Source of the DNA: Blastocatellia bacterium | Lineage (GTDB): Bacteria; Acidobacteriota; Blastocatellia; Pyrinomonadales; Pyrinomonadaceae | DNA: 64,000 nucleotides | Assembly: GCA_003168335.1 (NCBI GenBank) | Contig: PMSM01000002.1 | Location: 420,899-484,898, forward strand | Reading direction: 5' to 3' | Shown here: in pieces, positions 51,674 to 62,009 of the stretch | How positions within the stretch are numbered: the stretch's first letter is position 1 | Layout: each line of letters starts with the position of its first letter | The notes under the pieces: generated by a model | Seen by the model: the letters and a program-made list of their open reading frames with translations, nothing else | Databases searched by the model: none | What the model was told of the DNA's origin: nothing | Translations under genes and position numbers: made by a program

Positions 51674-52123
51674 CTAAGCGGTGGCGGTCTGGGCTTTGGC
51701 GCGCTCAGCCATCATCGCCGAGATCATCTTAATCCGCTCGCGGATGCCCGCTAACTTTTCCTTGTTGTTGGGTATGCGTCGAATGAGCGTCTCGAAATGC
51801 TTGAGCATGTCGGGTTGGTTCCACGTTTGTCGCAGCTCTTCGAGAATCGGCTCGATCTTCGCGAAAATGAAAAGGTGCTCGCCGTTGGCGTCATTGAACA
51901 TCTGCTCGTCAAGGCCGCCGTTGTTCACCAGCGAAGCCGCCATGTCCCAGTACGAGATGACCATACGGAGATGTCCGCTGTGCTCGCCCATCATCGCTTC
52001 CATATATTCGGCGGCGCTGGTCGGGTTGAAAGAGAAGAACCAGTTGCGCGCCTCACGCATCACCGGCTCACGGCGGAGTTTGTACAGTCTCAGAATCAGA
52101 TTTGCATCTTCTTGCTTGCTCAT
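51674..52123 (-). CDS. conserved helical protein of unknown function
   Basis: The 149-residue protein is helical and soluble, with LRLYKLRREPVMREARNWFFSFNPTSAAEYMEAM at the N-terminus and a charged C-terminus. No cysteines or catalytic motif are seen. Its compact form and its position between lon and engB suggest a real, lineage-conserved gene, but I cannot name a family. A good AAGGAGAG site precedes the ATG by about 8 nt. Confidence 0.75.
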   Translation of the reverse strand: MSKQEDANLILRLYKLRREPVMREARNWFFSFNPTSAAEYMEAMMGEHSGHLRMVISYWDMAASLVNNGGLDEQMFNDANGEHLFIFAKIEPILEELRQTWNQPDMLKHFETLIRRIPNNKEKLAGIRERIKMISAMMAERAKAQTATA

Positions 52124-52164
52124 TTGTTGCTCTCCTTTAGATGAATAAAACAGTTTGGCAAAAA

Positions 52165-52194
52165 GGCGGGAACGCGCTAAACCGTTTAGCGCGT
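52165..52194 (-). terminator. hairpin terminator downstream of lon
   Basis: ACGCGCTAAA and TTTAGCGCGT (52172-52194) form a perfect 10-bp stem with a 3-nt loop. On the minus strand it is followed within 6 nt by CTTTTTG. It lies about 50 nt after the lon stop. Confidence 0.65.
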
Positions 52195-52240
52195 CCTCGG
52201 CCTTGCTAATGTGAAAACAGAAAACTTTTAGTTGCCGAAT

Positions 52241-54673
52241 TTACTGCTCGGCAGGCGTCTGCAAACCCTGCGGCGGCGGCTCGGTCGTCCACAAAGGCGC
52301 CGATGCTTCCACAGCGACCGGAGGCGCGGGTGTTTGCTCCTCGAGAGCCAGCGCGATGACTTCGTCAATCGTTTCCACCAGGTTGATGGTCAACACGTTG
52401 CGAACCTCTTCGGGCACCTCGGGCAGATCTTTCTCGTTGTCTTTCGGCAGAATAATTGTGTCAATGCCAAACCGGTGCGCGGCTAGAAGCTTTTCTTTCA
52501 CTCCGCCGATGGGCAGAACTTTTCCGCGCAATGTTATTTCTCCGGTCATCGCTACATTCTTGCGCACCGGCGCGCGCATCAACGCCGAAGCCATTGCCGC
52601 CGCCATCGTGATACCGGCTGAAGGTCCGTCTTTGGGAATCGCGCCTTCCGGGACGTGAATATGCAGGTCCCGCTTGCGAATGAAATCCAGGTTGATGCCG
52701 AGCCGCTCCGCGCGCGACTTGATGCAAGTCAATGCCGCCTGTGCGGATTCCTGCATCACGTCGCCGAGTTTGCCGGTGAGCATAACTCCGCCACGGCCTT
52801 TGGTCAGCGTGGCTTCAATCTGCAGCACTTCGCCGCCTACTTCCGTCCATGCCAGACCGGTCGCCAGGCCGATTTCGCTCTCGGCCGCAACCACCTGCTG
52901 TCGAAACTTGATCGGTCCCAGCATTTCGCGTACGCGCGCAGCGCCAATTTCGTCTTTGAAATCCGCAGCCACGCTCTCGCCCACGAACTTACGCGCAACC
53001 TTGCGGCAGCACGAGCCGATCTCGCGCTCGAGGTTGCGCACGCCGGCTTCGCGCGTATAGTGACGGATTATCTCGACAAGTCCTTCGTCGGTAAACTCAA
53101 ACTGCTCTGTCTTCAGACCGTTGGCTTCCGCTTGTTTGAGCACGAGATGGCGCTTGGCGATCTCGAGCTTCTCGCGCTCGGTGTAGCCGGAGAGACGCAG
53201 CACTTCCAAACGATCCTGCAGAGCCGGCGGAATCGTGTGCAACACGTTGGCCGTCGCGATAAAGAAAACTTTGGTCAGATCGTATTCGACGTCCAGGTAG
53301 TGATCCTGGAACATGTGGTTCTGTTCGGGATCGAGTACTTCCAACAAAGCCGAGCTCGGATCGCCGCGAAAATCTGTTCCCAGCTTGTCAACTTCGTCGA
53401 GCAGCAGCACCGGGTTTACGGTCCCCGCCTTCTTCATCATCTGAATAATCTGGCCGGGCAAGGCGCCGATGTACGTGCGCCGGTGACCACGAATCTCGGC
53501 TTCATCGCGCACCCCACCGAGACTGAGCCGCACAAACTTTCTGCCCGTAGCGCGGGCAATGGATTTTCCGAGGCTGGTTTTGCCAACTCCCGGCGGGCCC
53601 ACGAAGCAGAGAATCGAACCTTTCGGATTCTTCACCAACTGCCGCACGGCCAGATACTCGAGGATGCGGTCCTTAATCTTTTCCAGGCCAAAGTGATCTT
53701 CGTTCAGGACTTCTTCGGCTTTCGTCAGGTCCCGGATCTCTTTCGACTTTTGCTTCCATGGCACACTAAGCAGCCAATCGATGTACGTGCGCGAAACGGT
53801 TCCTTCCGCGGACATTGGCGGCATGGCTTCCAACCGGTGCAATTCCTGTAAGGCCTTTTCCTTCGCCTCTTCGGTCATGCCGGCTTCTTCGATTTTTTTC
53901 TTGAGTTCGTCCAACTCGGCGCGCTCGTCTTTGCGGCCCAGCTCTTTATGAATGGCCTTGATTTGCTCGTTGAGGTAGTACTCTTTCTGGGCCTTTTCCA
54001 TCTGGCGCTTCACACGCGTCTGGATGGTGCGATCGAGTTGTCGCTTTTCAAGCTCAATTTCCAGAATCTCGATCAAGCGAGCCAAGCGGGCCTGGGCTGA
54101 GAATAGTTCGAGCAGTCCCTGCTTGTCCTCGACTGAGATACGCAGTTGCGAAGCGAGCGCATCGGCCATATGCGAAGGATCGGCATTGCGCATCGCTGTC
54201 TGTAACGCGTCCGGTTGCACGTCAGGCGCCAGGCGCAAATGCTGTTCGACCAACTGTGCGATCTTTTGCACCAGCGCATCAGTGCGAACGCCTTCTTCAT
54301 TCACGGCCGGCGCGCGCCGCACCAGCGCGGTGAACGCGCCGTCGTTGTTCTCGACCCGAACCGTCGTCGCGCGCTCGCGCCCTTCGACCACAACCTTAAT
54401 CTGGCCGTTTTCCTGTCGCTGTGATTGCAGGATGCGCGCGATCGTGCCGACGCTGTAAATCTGCTCCGGCGACGGTTCATCCACCGTGGCGTCGTGCTGG
54501 GTGGACAGAAAAATAGTGCGATCAGAGGCCAGCGCCATTTCCAGAGCTCTGACCGAACCGGGCCGGCCAATCTTGAACGCAACTTTGGTGAAGGGAAAGA
54601 TCACGACATCGCGAATCGGCACCATCGGATAACGGGCGATGTCAGCAGGGCTACGGTCTGAGTATTCTTCCAT
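52241..54673 (-). CDS. lon: ATP-dependent protease La (Lon)
   Basis: The 810-residue protease has the Lon substrate-binding domain at the N-terminus ([30 protein letters not shown]), a coiled-coil linker, the AAA+ module with Walker [14 protein letters not shown] and Walker [13 protein letters not shown], and the protease domain with the catalytic serine in [13 protein letters not shown] and lysine in [11 protein letters not shown]. It degrades misfolded and regulatory proteins. The C-terminal tail is proline-rich. It follows clpX in the usual tig-clpP-clpX-lon order. Confidence 0.98.
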   Translation of the reverse strand: MEEYSDRSPADIARYPMVPIRDVVIFPFTKVAFKIGRPGSVRALEMALASDRTIFLSTQHDATVDEPSPEQIYSVGTIARILQSQRQENGQIKVVVEGRERATTVRVENNDGAFTALVRRAPAVNEEGVRTDALVQKIAQLVEQHLRLAPDVQPDALQTAMRNADPSHMADALASQLRISVEDKQGLLELFSAQARLARLIEILEIELEKRQLDRTIQTRVKRQMEKAQKEYYLNEQIKAIHKELGRKDERAELDELKKKIEEAGMTEEAKEKALQELHRLEAMPPMSAEGTVSRTYIDWLLSVPWKQKSKEIRDLTKAEEVLNEDHFGLEKIKDRILEYLAVRQLVKNPKGSILCFVGPPGVGKTSLGKSIARATGRKFVRLSLGGVRDEAEIRGHRRTYIGALPGQIIQMMKKAGTVNPVLLLDEVDKLGTDFRGDPSSALLEVLDPEQNHMFQDHYLDVEYDLTKVFFIATANVLHTIPPALQDRLEVLRLSGYTEREKLEIAKRHLVLKQAEANGLKTEQFEFTDEGLVEIIRHYTREAGVRNLEREIGSCCRKVARKFVGESVAADFKDEIGAARVREMLGPIKFRQQVVAAESEIGLATGLAWTEVGGEVLQIEATLTKGRGGVMLTGKLGDVMQESAQAALTCIKSRAERLGINLDFIRKRDLHIHVPEGAIPKDGPSAGITMAAAMASALMRAPVRKNVAMTGEITLRGKVLPIGGVKEKLLAAHRFGIDTIILPKDNEKDLPEVPEEVRNVLTINLVETIDEVIALALEEQTPAPPVAVEASAPLWTTEPPPQGLQTPAEQ

Positions 54674-54801
54674 GATTTTTATTGCGGGCGTGAAACGCTG
54701 AGAATGAAACTCCTGAAAACTATGCCGGGACTCTCAAATAAAACGACGAATAGGGCTGCGCTCGCAGATTAACTCACCTCGTCGCCACGGTTTGCGAATA
54801 A

Positions 54802-54828
54802 GGGCGAGCCGCTTTTGTCGTCTCGCCC
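54802..54828 (-). terminator. possible terminator between clpX and lon
   Basis: On the minus strand GGGCGAG pairs with CTCGCCC around a 13-nt loop and is followed by TTATTC. The 251-nt gap also must hold a lon promoter, but no heat-shock element is obvious. Confidence 0.45.
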
Positions 54829-54924
54829 CTGTTTCGAAACTGCGCTGATTGTAAACTATTTGCCGAGAACCCGCTACTGGTCGTTACGCGGTGAAACCAG
54901 GGCCGATCCTTGTCTGGCGAGAAC

Positions 54925-56169
54925 CTAAGCAGCGGCGTCATCCACACCGGCCAGGCCTTCGCCCGGCACCGCGCGGCGGCGCTCGACCATTTCGCTGGTG
55001 ATCACGAATTCTTTGATGCGTTTTTGCGAGGGCAGCATGTACATCGCCTCGAGCAGAAGCTCTTCGAGGATCATCATCAGACCGCGCGCTCCGACTTTGC
55101 GCTGTAGCGCCTGTCCAGCTACTGCCTTCAGCGCGTCGTCGGTGAATCGCAGCTTGACGTTGTCAAACTCGAACTTTTTCTGGTACTGGCGCACCAGCGC
55201 GTTCTTGGGTTCGGTGAGAATCTTGACCAGAGCTGACTCGTCCAGTTCCTGCAGCACTCCGCAAACCGGCAAGCGGCCGACGAATTCCGGAATCAACCCG
55301 TAGCGAATCAGATCTTCCGGTTGCACATGCGCCAGCGCATCGGCCTGGCGCTGCGAGCCGGTCTTCACTTCGGCGTGAAAGCCGAGTGACTTGTTTCGCA
55401 AACGACGCTCGACAACTTTTTCCAGTCCCACGAACGCGCCGCCACAGATGAAGAGGATGTTGGTTGTGTCGACCGGGAAGAATTCCTGGTGCGGATGTTT
55501 GCGACCGCCCTGCGGCGGGACGTTGGCAATCGTGCCTTCCAGGATCTTCAAAAGGGCTTGCTGCACGCCTTCGCCCGAGACGTCACGCGTGATCGAAGGA
55601 TTTTCGTCCTTGCGGCAAATCTTGTCGATCTCGTCGATGTAGATGATGCCTTGCTGGGCGCGTTCAACGTCGCCGTTCGCTGCCTGTAACAGTTTGAGGA
55701 TGATGTTCTCGACGTCTTCGCCGACGTAACCGGCTTCGGTCAGCGTCGTCGCATCGACGATGGTGAAGGGAACGCTGAGCATGCGCGCCAGCGTCTGGGC
55801 CAGCAGGGTCTTGCCCGTGCCGGTCGGGCCGATCAGCACGATATTGGATTTCTGAATCTCGACATCAGCACGGCGGCGGGCCAGCTCGATGCGTTTGTAA
55901 TGCTGATAGACGGCGACCGCGAGTTGTTTCTTTGTCTCTTCCTGGCCGATGACGTATTCATCCAGGAAGGCCCTGATTTCTCCCGGCTTGGGCAGTGGTG
56001 GTCGCGAAGCCACCGACTCAGCTTGCTGGTCGTCGCTGATGATCTCGTTGCAGATGTCGATACACTCATTGCAGATATAAACAGTTGGGCCCGCAATGAG
56101 CTTCTTCACTTCGTTCTGCGATTTGCCGCAAAACGAACAGCGCAGCGTGTCGTCAGTTCGTCTTACCAT
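54925..56169 (-). CDS. clpX: ATP-dependent Clp protease ATP-binding subunit ClpX
   Basis: The 414-residue unfoldase feeds proteins to ClpP. The zinc-binding domain [20 protein letters not shown], with a second pair in [11 protein letters not shown], is at the N-terminus. Walker A is [15 protein letters not shown], Walker [11 protein letters not shown], and the ClpP-contact IGF-type loop region and the arginine-containing sensor motifs ([23 protein letters not shown]) are in place. Confidence 0.98.
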   Translation of the reverse strand: MVRRTDDTLRCSFCGKSQNEVKKLIAGPTVYICNECIDICNEIISDDQQAESVASRPPLPKPGEIRAFLDEYVIGQEETKKQLAVAVYQHYKRIELARRRADVEIQKSNIVLIGPTGTGKTLLAQTLARMLSVPFTIVDATTLTEAGYVGEDVENIILKLLQAANGDVERAQQGIIYIDEIDKICRKDENPSITRDVSGEGVQQALLKILEGTIANVPPQGGRKHPHQEFFPVDTTNILFICGGAFVGLEKVVERRLRNKSLGFHAEVKTGSQRQADALAHVQPEDLIRYGLIPEFVGRLPVCGVLQELDESALVKILTEPKNALVRQYQKKFEFDNVKLRFTDDALKAVAGQALQRKVGARGLMMILEELLLEAMYMLPSQKRIKEFVITSEMVERRRAVPGEGLAGVDDAAA

Positions 56170-56242
56170 AGTCCTGGGGAACTCCGTTGAGACTGTAAGA
56201 GTTTTACCAGTGGCACAACTCGCAAAGTTGCGATTTGCTCCA

Positions 56243-56827
56243 CTATTCGCGGTGCGCGATCACCTCGTCTATTAAACCATATTCTTTGGCTTGAATGGCA
56301 GATAAATACCGATCTCGTTCGACGTCGAGCTCGATCTGCTCCATGCTCTGACCGGTGTGCTTGGCGAGAATCCCTGATGTTAATTCACGAATGCGGATGA
56401 GTTCTTCAGCATGAATGCGCACGTCGCTGGCCTGGCCTTGCATGCCGCCCGAGGGCTGGTGAATGAGTATGCGAGAATTTGGCAAAGCAAAGCGTTTTCC
56501 CTTGGCTCCGGCGGTCAACAACAGCGCGCCCATCGAGGCGCACATGCCGACGCAAATCGTCGTCACATCAGGACGAATGAATTGCATCGTGTCGTAGATC
56601 GCCAGACCCGCGGTCACGGACCCGCCCGGTGAATTGATGTAGACGTTGATGTCTTTTTCGGGATCCTCGGCTTCGAGGAAGAGGAGCTGGGCGACGATTA
56701 AGTTAGCGATCTGATCGTCAATCGGCGTGCCGAGAAAAATGATGTTGTCTTTAAGCAGTCGTGAGTAGATGTCAAACGCGCGCTCACCGCGAGACGTTTG
56801 CTCGACCACCATTGGAATTAAGGCCAT
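56243..56827 (-). CDS. clpP: ATP-dependent Clp protease proteolytic subunit ClpP
   Basis: The 194-residue serine protease has the nucleophile in [12 protein letters not shown], the histidine in [11 protein letters not shown] and the aspartate in [11 protein letters not shown]. The N-terminus [33 protein letters not shown] is typical. It forms the 14-mer chamber used with ClpX. Confidence 0.98.
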   Translation of the reverse strand: MALIPMVVEQTSRGERAFDIYSRLLKDNIIFLGTPIDDQIANLIVAQLLFLEAEDPEKDINVYINSPGGSVTAGLAIYDTMQFIRPDVTTICVGMCASMGALLLTAGAKGKRFALPNSRILIHQPSGGMQGQASDVRIHAEELIRIRELTSGILAKHTGQSMEQIELDVERDRYLSAIQAKEYGLIDEVIAHRE

Positions 56828-56840
56828 AATAAAATCAGGA

Positions 56841-56866
56841 GGCAGTAAGCAGTAGGCAGTAAGCAG
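56841..56866. repeat. GGCAGTAAGCAGTA-type short repeat
   Basis: Three overlapping GCAGTA-type units lie directly upstream of clpP, between tig and clpP. This kind of low-complexity intergenic sequence is common among acidobacterial repeats. Confidence 0.5.
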
Positions 56867-56887
56867 AAAAAAAAGCGTGGTTGCGAT

Positions 56888-58240
56888 TCATTCTGATTTC
56901 TGGCCGCTGACCTCTGACTCCTGTTCTTCTTCCTTCCATTCTTCATCGGTCACGCGTGCATTTTTGACCAGCAAGTCGAGCGCTTTCCGGTTGCGCAACC
57001 TGCCAGCGATGCTACGTTCGCCACCTTGCTTTGTCAAGATAGCACGCACTTGATCTGGCGTTTGTCTGGAGGCGTCGGCGATCGCATTGATCTCGTCATT
57101 AATCTCCTCATCGCTCACTTCCATTTTTTCTTCAGCGGCGATGCGTTCGAGCAAGAGCGAGCTGCGCAAGTCATAGCTCGCTTGCTCCTTCAAAGACTCG
57201 CGGGCCTTGTCCCATTGAAGTTCCGGATTACGCGGATCGATGCCCTGGCCGATCATGTCGCGCACCACCGATTCGAGACGGCGCTCGGTCTGGTGTTCTA
57301 CCAGGTGCTCGGGCAATTCGAACTCGTGCGCCTCGACAAGTTGGCGCAGCAGTGCCGCCTGCACCTTGTTAGCGGCTTCATTTTTTACTTGCTGTTCCAG
57401 ATCGCTGCGGACCTTTGCGCGCAACTGCTCCAGCGTTTCAATCTCATCGCTAAGGCTTTGGGCCCAGTCGTTATCGAGCTCAGGCAATTCCTTGATCCGG
57501 ACCGCGCTCACTTTTACTGTGTATTCGATCTGCTTTCCGGCGAGACCTTTGGCGCTGAAATCCGCCGGATAGTCCACCGTAAAAGTCTTTTCGTCGTCGG
57601 GTTTCGCGCCGCTCAGGTGGTCGGTCATCTCCTGCACGACGCCCTGGCCGCCAAGTATTACGTCGACATCCTCAACCTTGATCGGTTCGGCATCGGGCTC
57701 GTTGATAAACTTGCCGTGGAAGCTGGCGGTGACGGTATCGTTCAGTTGGGCGCCGCGATCTTCCACCGGCTCAAGCGTAGCTGAGTTCTCCCGCAGTGAT
57801 TCAACGACCCGGTCCACATCTTCGTCTTTCACGGGACGGGTGCTGCGGGTGACTTCGAGGCCCTTGTACTCACCCAGTTTGATTTCGGGTAATACCTCGA
57901 CATTGAGGTGAAAAGAGATAGGTTGCTGGCCGAGCTGATCCAGACCGTCGGAGTTTTCAAGATTGAGTTCAGGCTCGCCGAGCGCATCGAGCTTGTGTTC
58001 CTCGATAGCCTTCTGCACGGCGTCCGGAATCAATTCCCGCAAAACTTCAGTGCGAATCTGGTCTTTGAAACGAGTCCGGACGACGGCCCGCGGCGCATGT
58101 CCGGGACGAAACCCGGGGACGTTCGCCGCTTTGGCATAGTTGTCAGAAACGCGGTCGTACACGGTGCGCACCGCTTCGGCGTCGATCTCAACGTCGATCT
58201 GCTTGCGAGTTGGTGATAGATCCTTCAGTTCTGTTTTCAT
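56888..58240 (-). CDS. tig: trigger factor
   Basis: The 450-residue ribosome-associated chaperone has the N-terminal ribosome-binding domain with the signature VPGFRPGHAPRAVVRTRF (GFRxGxxP), a central FKBP-type prolyl isomerase domain (QLNDTVTASFHGKF) and a helical C-terminal domain. Its last residues, QESEVSGQKSE, are encoded by a dispersed GAGGTCAG/CAGAAATCAGA-type repeat (56891-56923), which also occurs just upstream of this gene at 58251-58281. The normal C-terminus was probably replaced or extended. Confidence 0.96.
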   Translation of the reverse strand: MKTELKDLSPTRKQIDVEIDAEAVRTVYDRVSDNYAKAANVPGFRPGHAPRAVVRTRFKDQIRTEVLRELIPDAVQKAIEEHKLDALGEPELNLENSDGLDQLGQQPISFHLNVEVLPEIKLGEYKGLEVTRSTRPVKDEDVDRVVESLRENSATLEPVEDRGAQLNDTVTASFHGKFINEPDAEPIKVEDVDVILGGQGVVQEMTDHLSGAKPDDEKTFTVDYPADFSAKGLAGKQIEYTVKVSAVRIKELPELDNDWAQSLSDEIETLEQLRAKVRSDLEQQVKNEAANKVQAALLRQLVEAHEFELPEHLVEHQTERRLESVVRDMIGQGIDPRNPELQWDKARESLKEQASYDLRSSLLLERIAAEEKMEVSDEEINDEINAIADASRQTPDQVRAILTKQGGERSIAGRLRNRKALDLLVKNARVTDEEWKEEEQESEVSGQKSE

Positions 58241-58250
58241 TTCAAAAAGA

Positions 58251-58365
58251 CAGAGGTCCGAGATCAGAAATCAGAGGTCAGCACGTGATTCACCGCTCGG
58301 CTTTGCATTGTCTGACGGCACTAACCTCTAAATTCCGTTCTCTGACCTCTGATCTCCGATCTCTG
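58251..58365. repeat. CAGAGGTCAG-type inverted repeat upstream of tig
   Basis: CAGAGGTCCGAGATCAGAAA and its extension (58251-58281) and CTGACCTCTGATCTCCGATC with TCTG (58342-58365) are approximate inverted copies. Related units are at 56891-56923 (inside tig) and 47201-47235 (upstream of purA). Confidence 0.7.
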
Positions 58366-58370
58366 TTCTT

Positions 58371-58455
<85 letters not shown>

Positions 58456-58579
58456 AACTCAATCAAACCGCGAGCGAGAATAGCACACACTTCAGAGGCT
58501 GTGCATCCGACGCTTAAAGGGATTCATCTGGGCCCAAGCTATCAACCGGATCGGTGGTTTCGTGTTTACTTTCCGGTTG

Positions 58580-58670
58580 GGACAAGAGCGATCCACGAAG
58601 TCACACGAAGCCGCACGAACAACCCTGGTTTCGGCTTCGTGTAGTTTCGTGGATCGTTCTTACCTGGCAA
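58580..58670 (-). repeat. CACGAAG inverted-repeat element, copy 1
   Basis: The element contains ATCCACGAAGTCACACGAAG and its inverted partner CTTCGTGTAGTTTCGTGGAT, ending in TACCTGGCAA. Its reverse complement aligns with 60826-60914 over the full length, including the outer TTGCCAGGTAAGA and CTTGTCC boundaries. Confidence 0.8.
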
Positions 58671-58697
58671 CGAAGTCTCCCTCAAGATAGGGTGCGA

Positions 58698-60080
58698 CTA
58701 TCCGGGCTGGCGGTGGCGCGAAGAAAGAAGGCGCACCACAAGATAGATGGGAACGCTGGCGGCCAAAATCGCCAACGCCCACAGGCTGTTCTGCTTGTCG
58801 CTGATCACTGCGCCGGTTAGAAAGGCGATCGAACCCAGCAGCACGATCAAAGTAGTCCAGGGATAACCCCAGGCGCGATAGGGACGTGGCAGATCCGGTT
58901 CGCGCCAACGCAGCACAATCAGTGAGATATACGCCATGGAGTAGTTTGCGACAAAGAAAAAAGCGAGCGCCGCCAGCACCTGTTCAAAACTCCTGAAAAT
59001 GAAAAGCACCGCCACGATAGTACTGATAAGCAGAGTCACGGTCGGCGTGCCGCCGCGGTTGACCCTGGCTGCGCGGCGCGCAAACAGTTCGTCGCAGCTC
59101 ATCGCGTAAAGAATGCGAGGCGCGGTCAAGGTGTATGCATTGATGGTGCTCAGCAGTGAAAGAATCGCCAACACTCGGATCGTACTGTCTCCATGGGCGC
59201 CAAATATTTTGGTGGCGACTGCGCCCGCCGCAAATTTTTCGCCGGCGAGTTGCGACATGGGCAGCACGTAGACGTAAGCAAGGTTAACCACCAGATAGAT
59301 CGCGATTACCAGGAGCACGCCGCCTAACATCGAGCGGACCACGTCGCGTTTGGGGTTGCGGACCTCTTCACCGAAATAGATCACGCCGTACCAACCATCA
59401 TAGGTGTAGAGCACACCCTGTAGCGCGATGATTAGCGCGCCGAAGAACGCAAAGCCATGAGGCACCGGCAACGATGCTCCGGAGTTCGTCTTCCCACCAA
59501 GAGTGAACGCGGCTACAGCGATTGCGGCAAAGATCAGAGTCTTCAGCAGACTGGTCACATTTTGCGTGAAACTTCCCCAGCGAATGCCGCGCCACTGCAA
59601 GGCAGCGAACGCCAGCGTAACTGCCAGGGCAATTGTTTTTTCCCGTCCGGCGAGCCGCGGAACTAACACCGAGGTGTATTCGCCGACGACCATGGCGATG
59701 ACCGCAAGCGTCCCGCAGGTCGAAAGCCAGTCGCTCCAGCCCACGACAAATCCGGGATAGTTCCCCATCGCACGATGAACGAAGACATACCAACCACCAG
59801 AGCGGGGAATCATCGTACCCAGTTCGGCGACGGTAATCGCGCCCAGCAGGGCATAGACGCCGCCGAGGATCCAGACGCCGATGAAGAGTGTTGGAGTGGG
59901 AAGTTGGGCCGCGACGTCGCCGGGAGTGCGCAGGATGCCCATCCCAATCGTGCCGCCGATGGTTACGGCCAGACCGAAGCCGACACCGAGGATTCGCAAG
60001 AGCTTTCCGTTACCGGACGACGGTTGGTGATTATCTGATTGTGAGGGTTGACTGAGTTCGGTTGGGTTGACAGGGCTCAC
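58698..60080 (-). CDS. APC-superfamily amino acid permease
   Basis: The 460-residue transporter has twelve membrane helices. Helix 1 has the glycine-rich unwound motif VTIGGTIGMGILRTPG, typical of APC transporters, and helix 6 includes VLYTYDGWYGVIYFGEEVRNPKRDVVRSM. The substrate is probably an amino acid or amine taken up with protons. The start is GTG at 60080. It and the next gene are bracketed by inverted copies of one repeat. Confidence 0.9.
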   Translation of the reverse strand: MSPVNPTELSQPSQSDNHQPSSGNGKLLRILGVGFGLAVTIGGTIGMGILRTPGDVAAQLPTPTLFIGVWILGGVYALLGAITVAELGTMIPRSGGWYVFVHRAMGNYPGFVVGWSDWLSTCGTLAVIAMVVGEYTSVLVPRLAGREKTIALAVTLAFAALQWRGIRWGSFTQNVTSLLKTLIFAAIAVAAFTLGGKTNSGASLPVPHGFAFFGALIIALQGVLYTYDGWYGVIYFGEEVRNPKRDVVRSMLGGVLLVIAIYLVVNLAYVYVLPMSQLAGEKFAAGAVATKIFGAHGDSTIRVLAILSLLSTINAYTLTAPRILYAMSCDELFARRAARVNRGGTPTVTLLISTIVAVLFIFRSFEQVLAALAFFFVANYSMAYISLIVLRWREPDLPRPYRAWGYPWTTLIVLLGSIAFLTGAVISDKQNSLWALAILAASVPIYLVVRLLSSRHRQPG

Positions 60081-60108
60081 GAGGTCAGAGTCTAACCGCG
60101 ATCACGTC

Positions 60109-60669
60109 CTACGCCAACTTTGTTTCGAGTTGCCTGATTTTGTCCTCAGCGTCGCGAATGTCTTCACGATCTTCAAGGAGAAACTTCAGGATCAGATCGA
60201 GCCGCTCACTTACGTGGTGCTTTAGTTCGCGCCTCATGTCTACGAGTTCGTTCCGGATAGTTCTATGGTCAGTCTTGATGACTCCGATCTCGTTTTCAAG
60301 GAGTTGAACTTTGGTTTCAATCACGCCAACCTTGGTTTCAATCACGCCAACCTTGGTTTCAATCACGCCAACCTTGGTTTCAATCACGTCGAGCTTGCCA
60401 CCAATCACGTCGACCTTGCCTTCGATCGCGCCAACCCTGTTCTTGACTTCACCCATCTCCAGGCCCATTTCCATGATTGCTTTCAGTGCTCTTTGCCAAA
60501 TGGGTTTGGTATCGTGGCTGCGCGACTCAAGTTTCTCGAGGCGGGCGTCGACTGTATCGAAGCGTGCGTCGACTGTATCGAAGCGGGCGTCAATGGAATC
60601 GAACCGAGCGATTACCAGCTCCTCAAATGAGCTTCTATCAGGCAGTTCTTTGGTTGGTTCTTCGTTCAT
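60109..60669 (-). CDS. heptad-repeat coiled-coil protein
   Basis: The 186-residue protein is almost entirely coiled coil. Near residues 20-45 it has ARFDTVD-type heptads repeated three times, and near residues 80-125 it has VIETKVG repeated at least four times without change, extended by degenerate copies. No membrane segment or signal peptide is seen. The DNA is a 21-bp tandem repeat (60311-60394), so copy number can change without frameshift. Function unknown; it could be a structural or partner protein. Confidence 0.75.
   Translation of the reverse strand: MNEEPTKELPDRSSFEELVIARFDSIDARFDTVDARFDTVDARLEKLESRSHDTKPIWQRALKAIMEMGLEMGEVKNRVGAIEGKVDVIGGKLDVIETKVGVIETKVGVIETKVGVIETKVQLLENEIGVIKTDHRTIRNELVDMRRELKHHVSERLDLILKFLLEDREDIRDAEDKIRQLETKLA
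60311..60394. repeat. 21-bp in-frame tandem repeat
   Basis: Four near-identical units TTGGTTTCAATCACGCCAAC-C start at 60311, 60332, 60353 and 60374, followed by about three degenerate ones. A second 21-bp repeat, TCGAAGCGTGCGTCGACTG-TA, occurs three times at about 60537-60600 in the same gene. Confidence 0.9.
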
Positions 60670-60825
60670 TGAGGGCTCAATTATCGGCCCGATTCAAGTA
60701 ACTATCAAGCGTAAAGTCGAAACTCCCTGAGCTGTTCGCATGTCGGACCTTAGCTCCCTTTGCAAAACTCAGCACATGGGTTTTGTTCTCAGTTAGAGAG
60801 TGGTGTCCTATTTTGGAGAGTTCCT

Positions 60826-60914
60826 TTGCCAGGTAAGACAATCCACGAAAATGCACGAAGCGGGAAAGTTTTGTTCGTGCCGATTTCGTGTGAGTTCGTG
60901 GATCGTTCTTGTCC
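60826..60914 (+). repeat. CACGAAG inverted-repeat element, copy 2
   Basis: The element runs from TTGCCAGGTAAGACAATCCA to TTCGTGGATCGTTCTTGTCC and is the inverted counterpart of 58580-58670. Together they enclose the permease and the coiled-coil gene. Confidence 0.8.
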
Positions 60915-60956
60915 AAAGGGAAGTAGGGCACGAAACCAAATCAGGACCCTACCCAG

Positions 60957-61991
60957 TTACAGCGTTCTCGTGACTTTCGATAATGATCGTGGTGCGTCCG
61001 GATCCAGGCCCTTCGCTTCGGCCAACAGCGCGGCGAAGAGTTGCGCGGGAATGATGTAGGGAATCGGCGCGAGGAACTCATCGATCTCACGGGGCATGAT
61101 AATCGCGCGGGAACAAGTCGCGGCCGCTTCGAGGTCGCCGGTGATGGCAAGGGTATCGGCGCGGAGTTCTCGCAAACGCTTGATTAGATCTTTTGTCCCC
61201 GCCAGCATAACGCCGGGCGGTGCGAAAAGAATTACCGGGAAGTGACGCTCGATCATTGCGACGGGACCGTGCAGAAAGTCAGCTGACGAAAAGCGTTCAG
61301 CCACGACGTAACAAGTCTCCATCAGCTTCAAAGCGAACTCGTAGGCGTTTCCGTAAGCCAGGCCACGCCCAACCACGACGCAGTTCTCCATGAACACGTA
61401 ACGTTGCACAAGTTCGACTATTGCCGGTTGTTGTTCCAACGCGCGCGCAGCCAGCTCGGGAATCCGTTGGTAATCGATCGTGCGTCCGTCCTTGGCGAGG
61501 GCGGCGGACAACATATAAAAGAGGAGCATTTGTCCGGTGAAGGTTTTGGTTGCCGCCACCGAACGTTCCTTACCGCCGTGCATTAGGAGAGTTTCATCAA
61601 CTACGCCGGTCATCGCTGAGGACGGTTCGTTGGTAATCCCAATTGTGAAGGCGCCACGCTCGCGGGCGGTTTCCAGAACCTGGTTGATGTCTTCGCCGGC
61701 ACCGGACTGGGAAACCCCTATGACGAGGGCATGCTTAAGATTCAGCTGCGCGTGATAGAGCGTAGAAACCGAGGGCGCCGAGAGCGAGACCGGGATACCG
61801 GTGGTGATTTCCAGCAGGTAGCGGCCAAACAAGGCTGCGTTGTCCGAACTGCCGCGCGCAACCAGAACGATCAAGTGAATGTCGCGCTGCCGCAGCGATT
61901 CCCCGAGGCGCTCGACTTTGGCGCGCTCTTCAGTGATTGTTTTCGCCAGAGCGGCTGGTTGCTCGGCGATTTCCTGCAGCATCAGGGACAC
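60957..61991 (-). CDS. SIS-domain sugar isomerase/deaminase (GlmS/AgaS-like)
   Basis: This 344-residue protein has two SIS domains, like the isomerase half of glucosamine-6-phosphate synthase without the glutaminase half. The sugar-phosphate loop is VLVARGSSDNAALFGRYLLE, and SQSGAGEDINQVLETARERGAFTIGITN is the second SIS contact; FLHGPVAMIERHFPVILFAPPG follows. Such proteins act as glucosamine-6-phosphate deaminases or isomerases in amino-sugar use. The GTG at 61991 has GAGAGAG 8 nt upstream; ATG 61982 is the alternative. The longer frame to 62048 is read from a dispersed repeat and is not the true N-terminus. It is divergent from a GH20 hexosaminidase gene. Confidence 0.88.
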   Translation of the reverse strand: MSLMLQEIAEQPAALAKTITEERAKVERLGESLRQRDIHLIVLVARGSSDNAALFGRYLLEITTGIPVSLSAPSVSTLYHAQLNLKHALVIGVSQSGAGEDINQVLETARERGAFTIGITNEPSSAMTGVVDETLLMHGGKERSVAATKTFTGQMLLFYMLSAALAKDGRTIDYQRIPELAARALEQQPAIVELVQRYVFMENCVVVGRGLAYGNAYEFALKLMETCYVVAERFSSADFLHGPVAMIERHFPVILFAPPGVMLAGTKDLIKRLRELRADTLAITGDLEAAATCSRAIIMPREIDEFLAPIPYIIPAQLFAALLAEAKGLDPDAPRSLSKVTRTL

Positions 61992-62009
61992 GTTGATTTC
62001 TCTCTCTTC

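Noticed and set aside
52655..53851. 398-codon plus-strand frame
   Set aside because: It is antisense to lon and has no family resemblance.
60311..60457. Possible CRISPR array
   Set aside because: Units are 21 bp, contiguous without spacers and in frame in a coiled-coil gene, so they are a coding tandem repeat.
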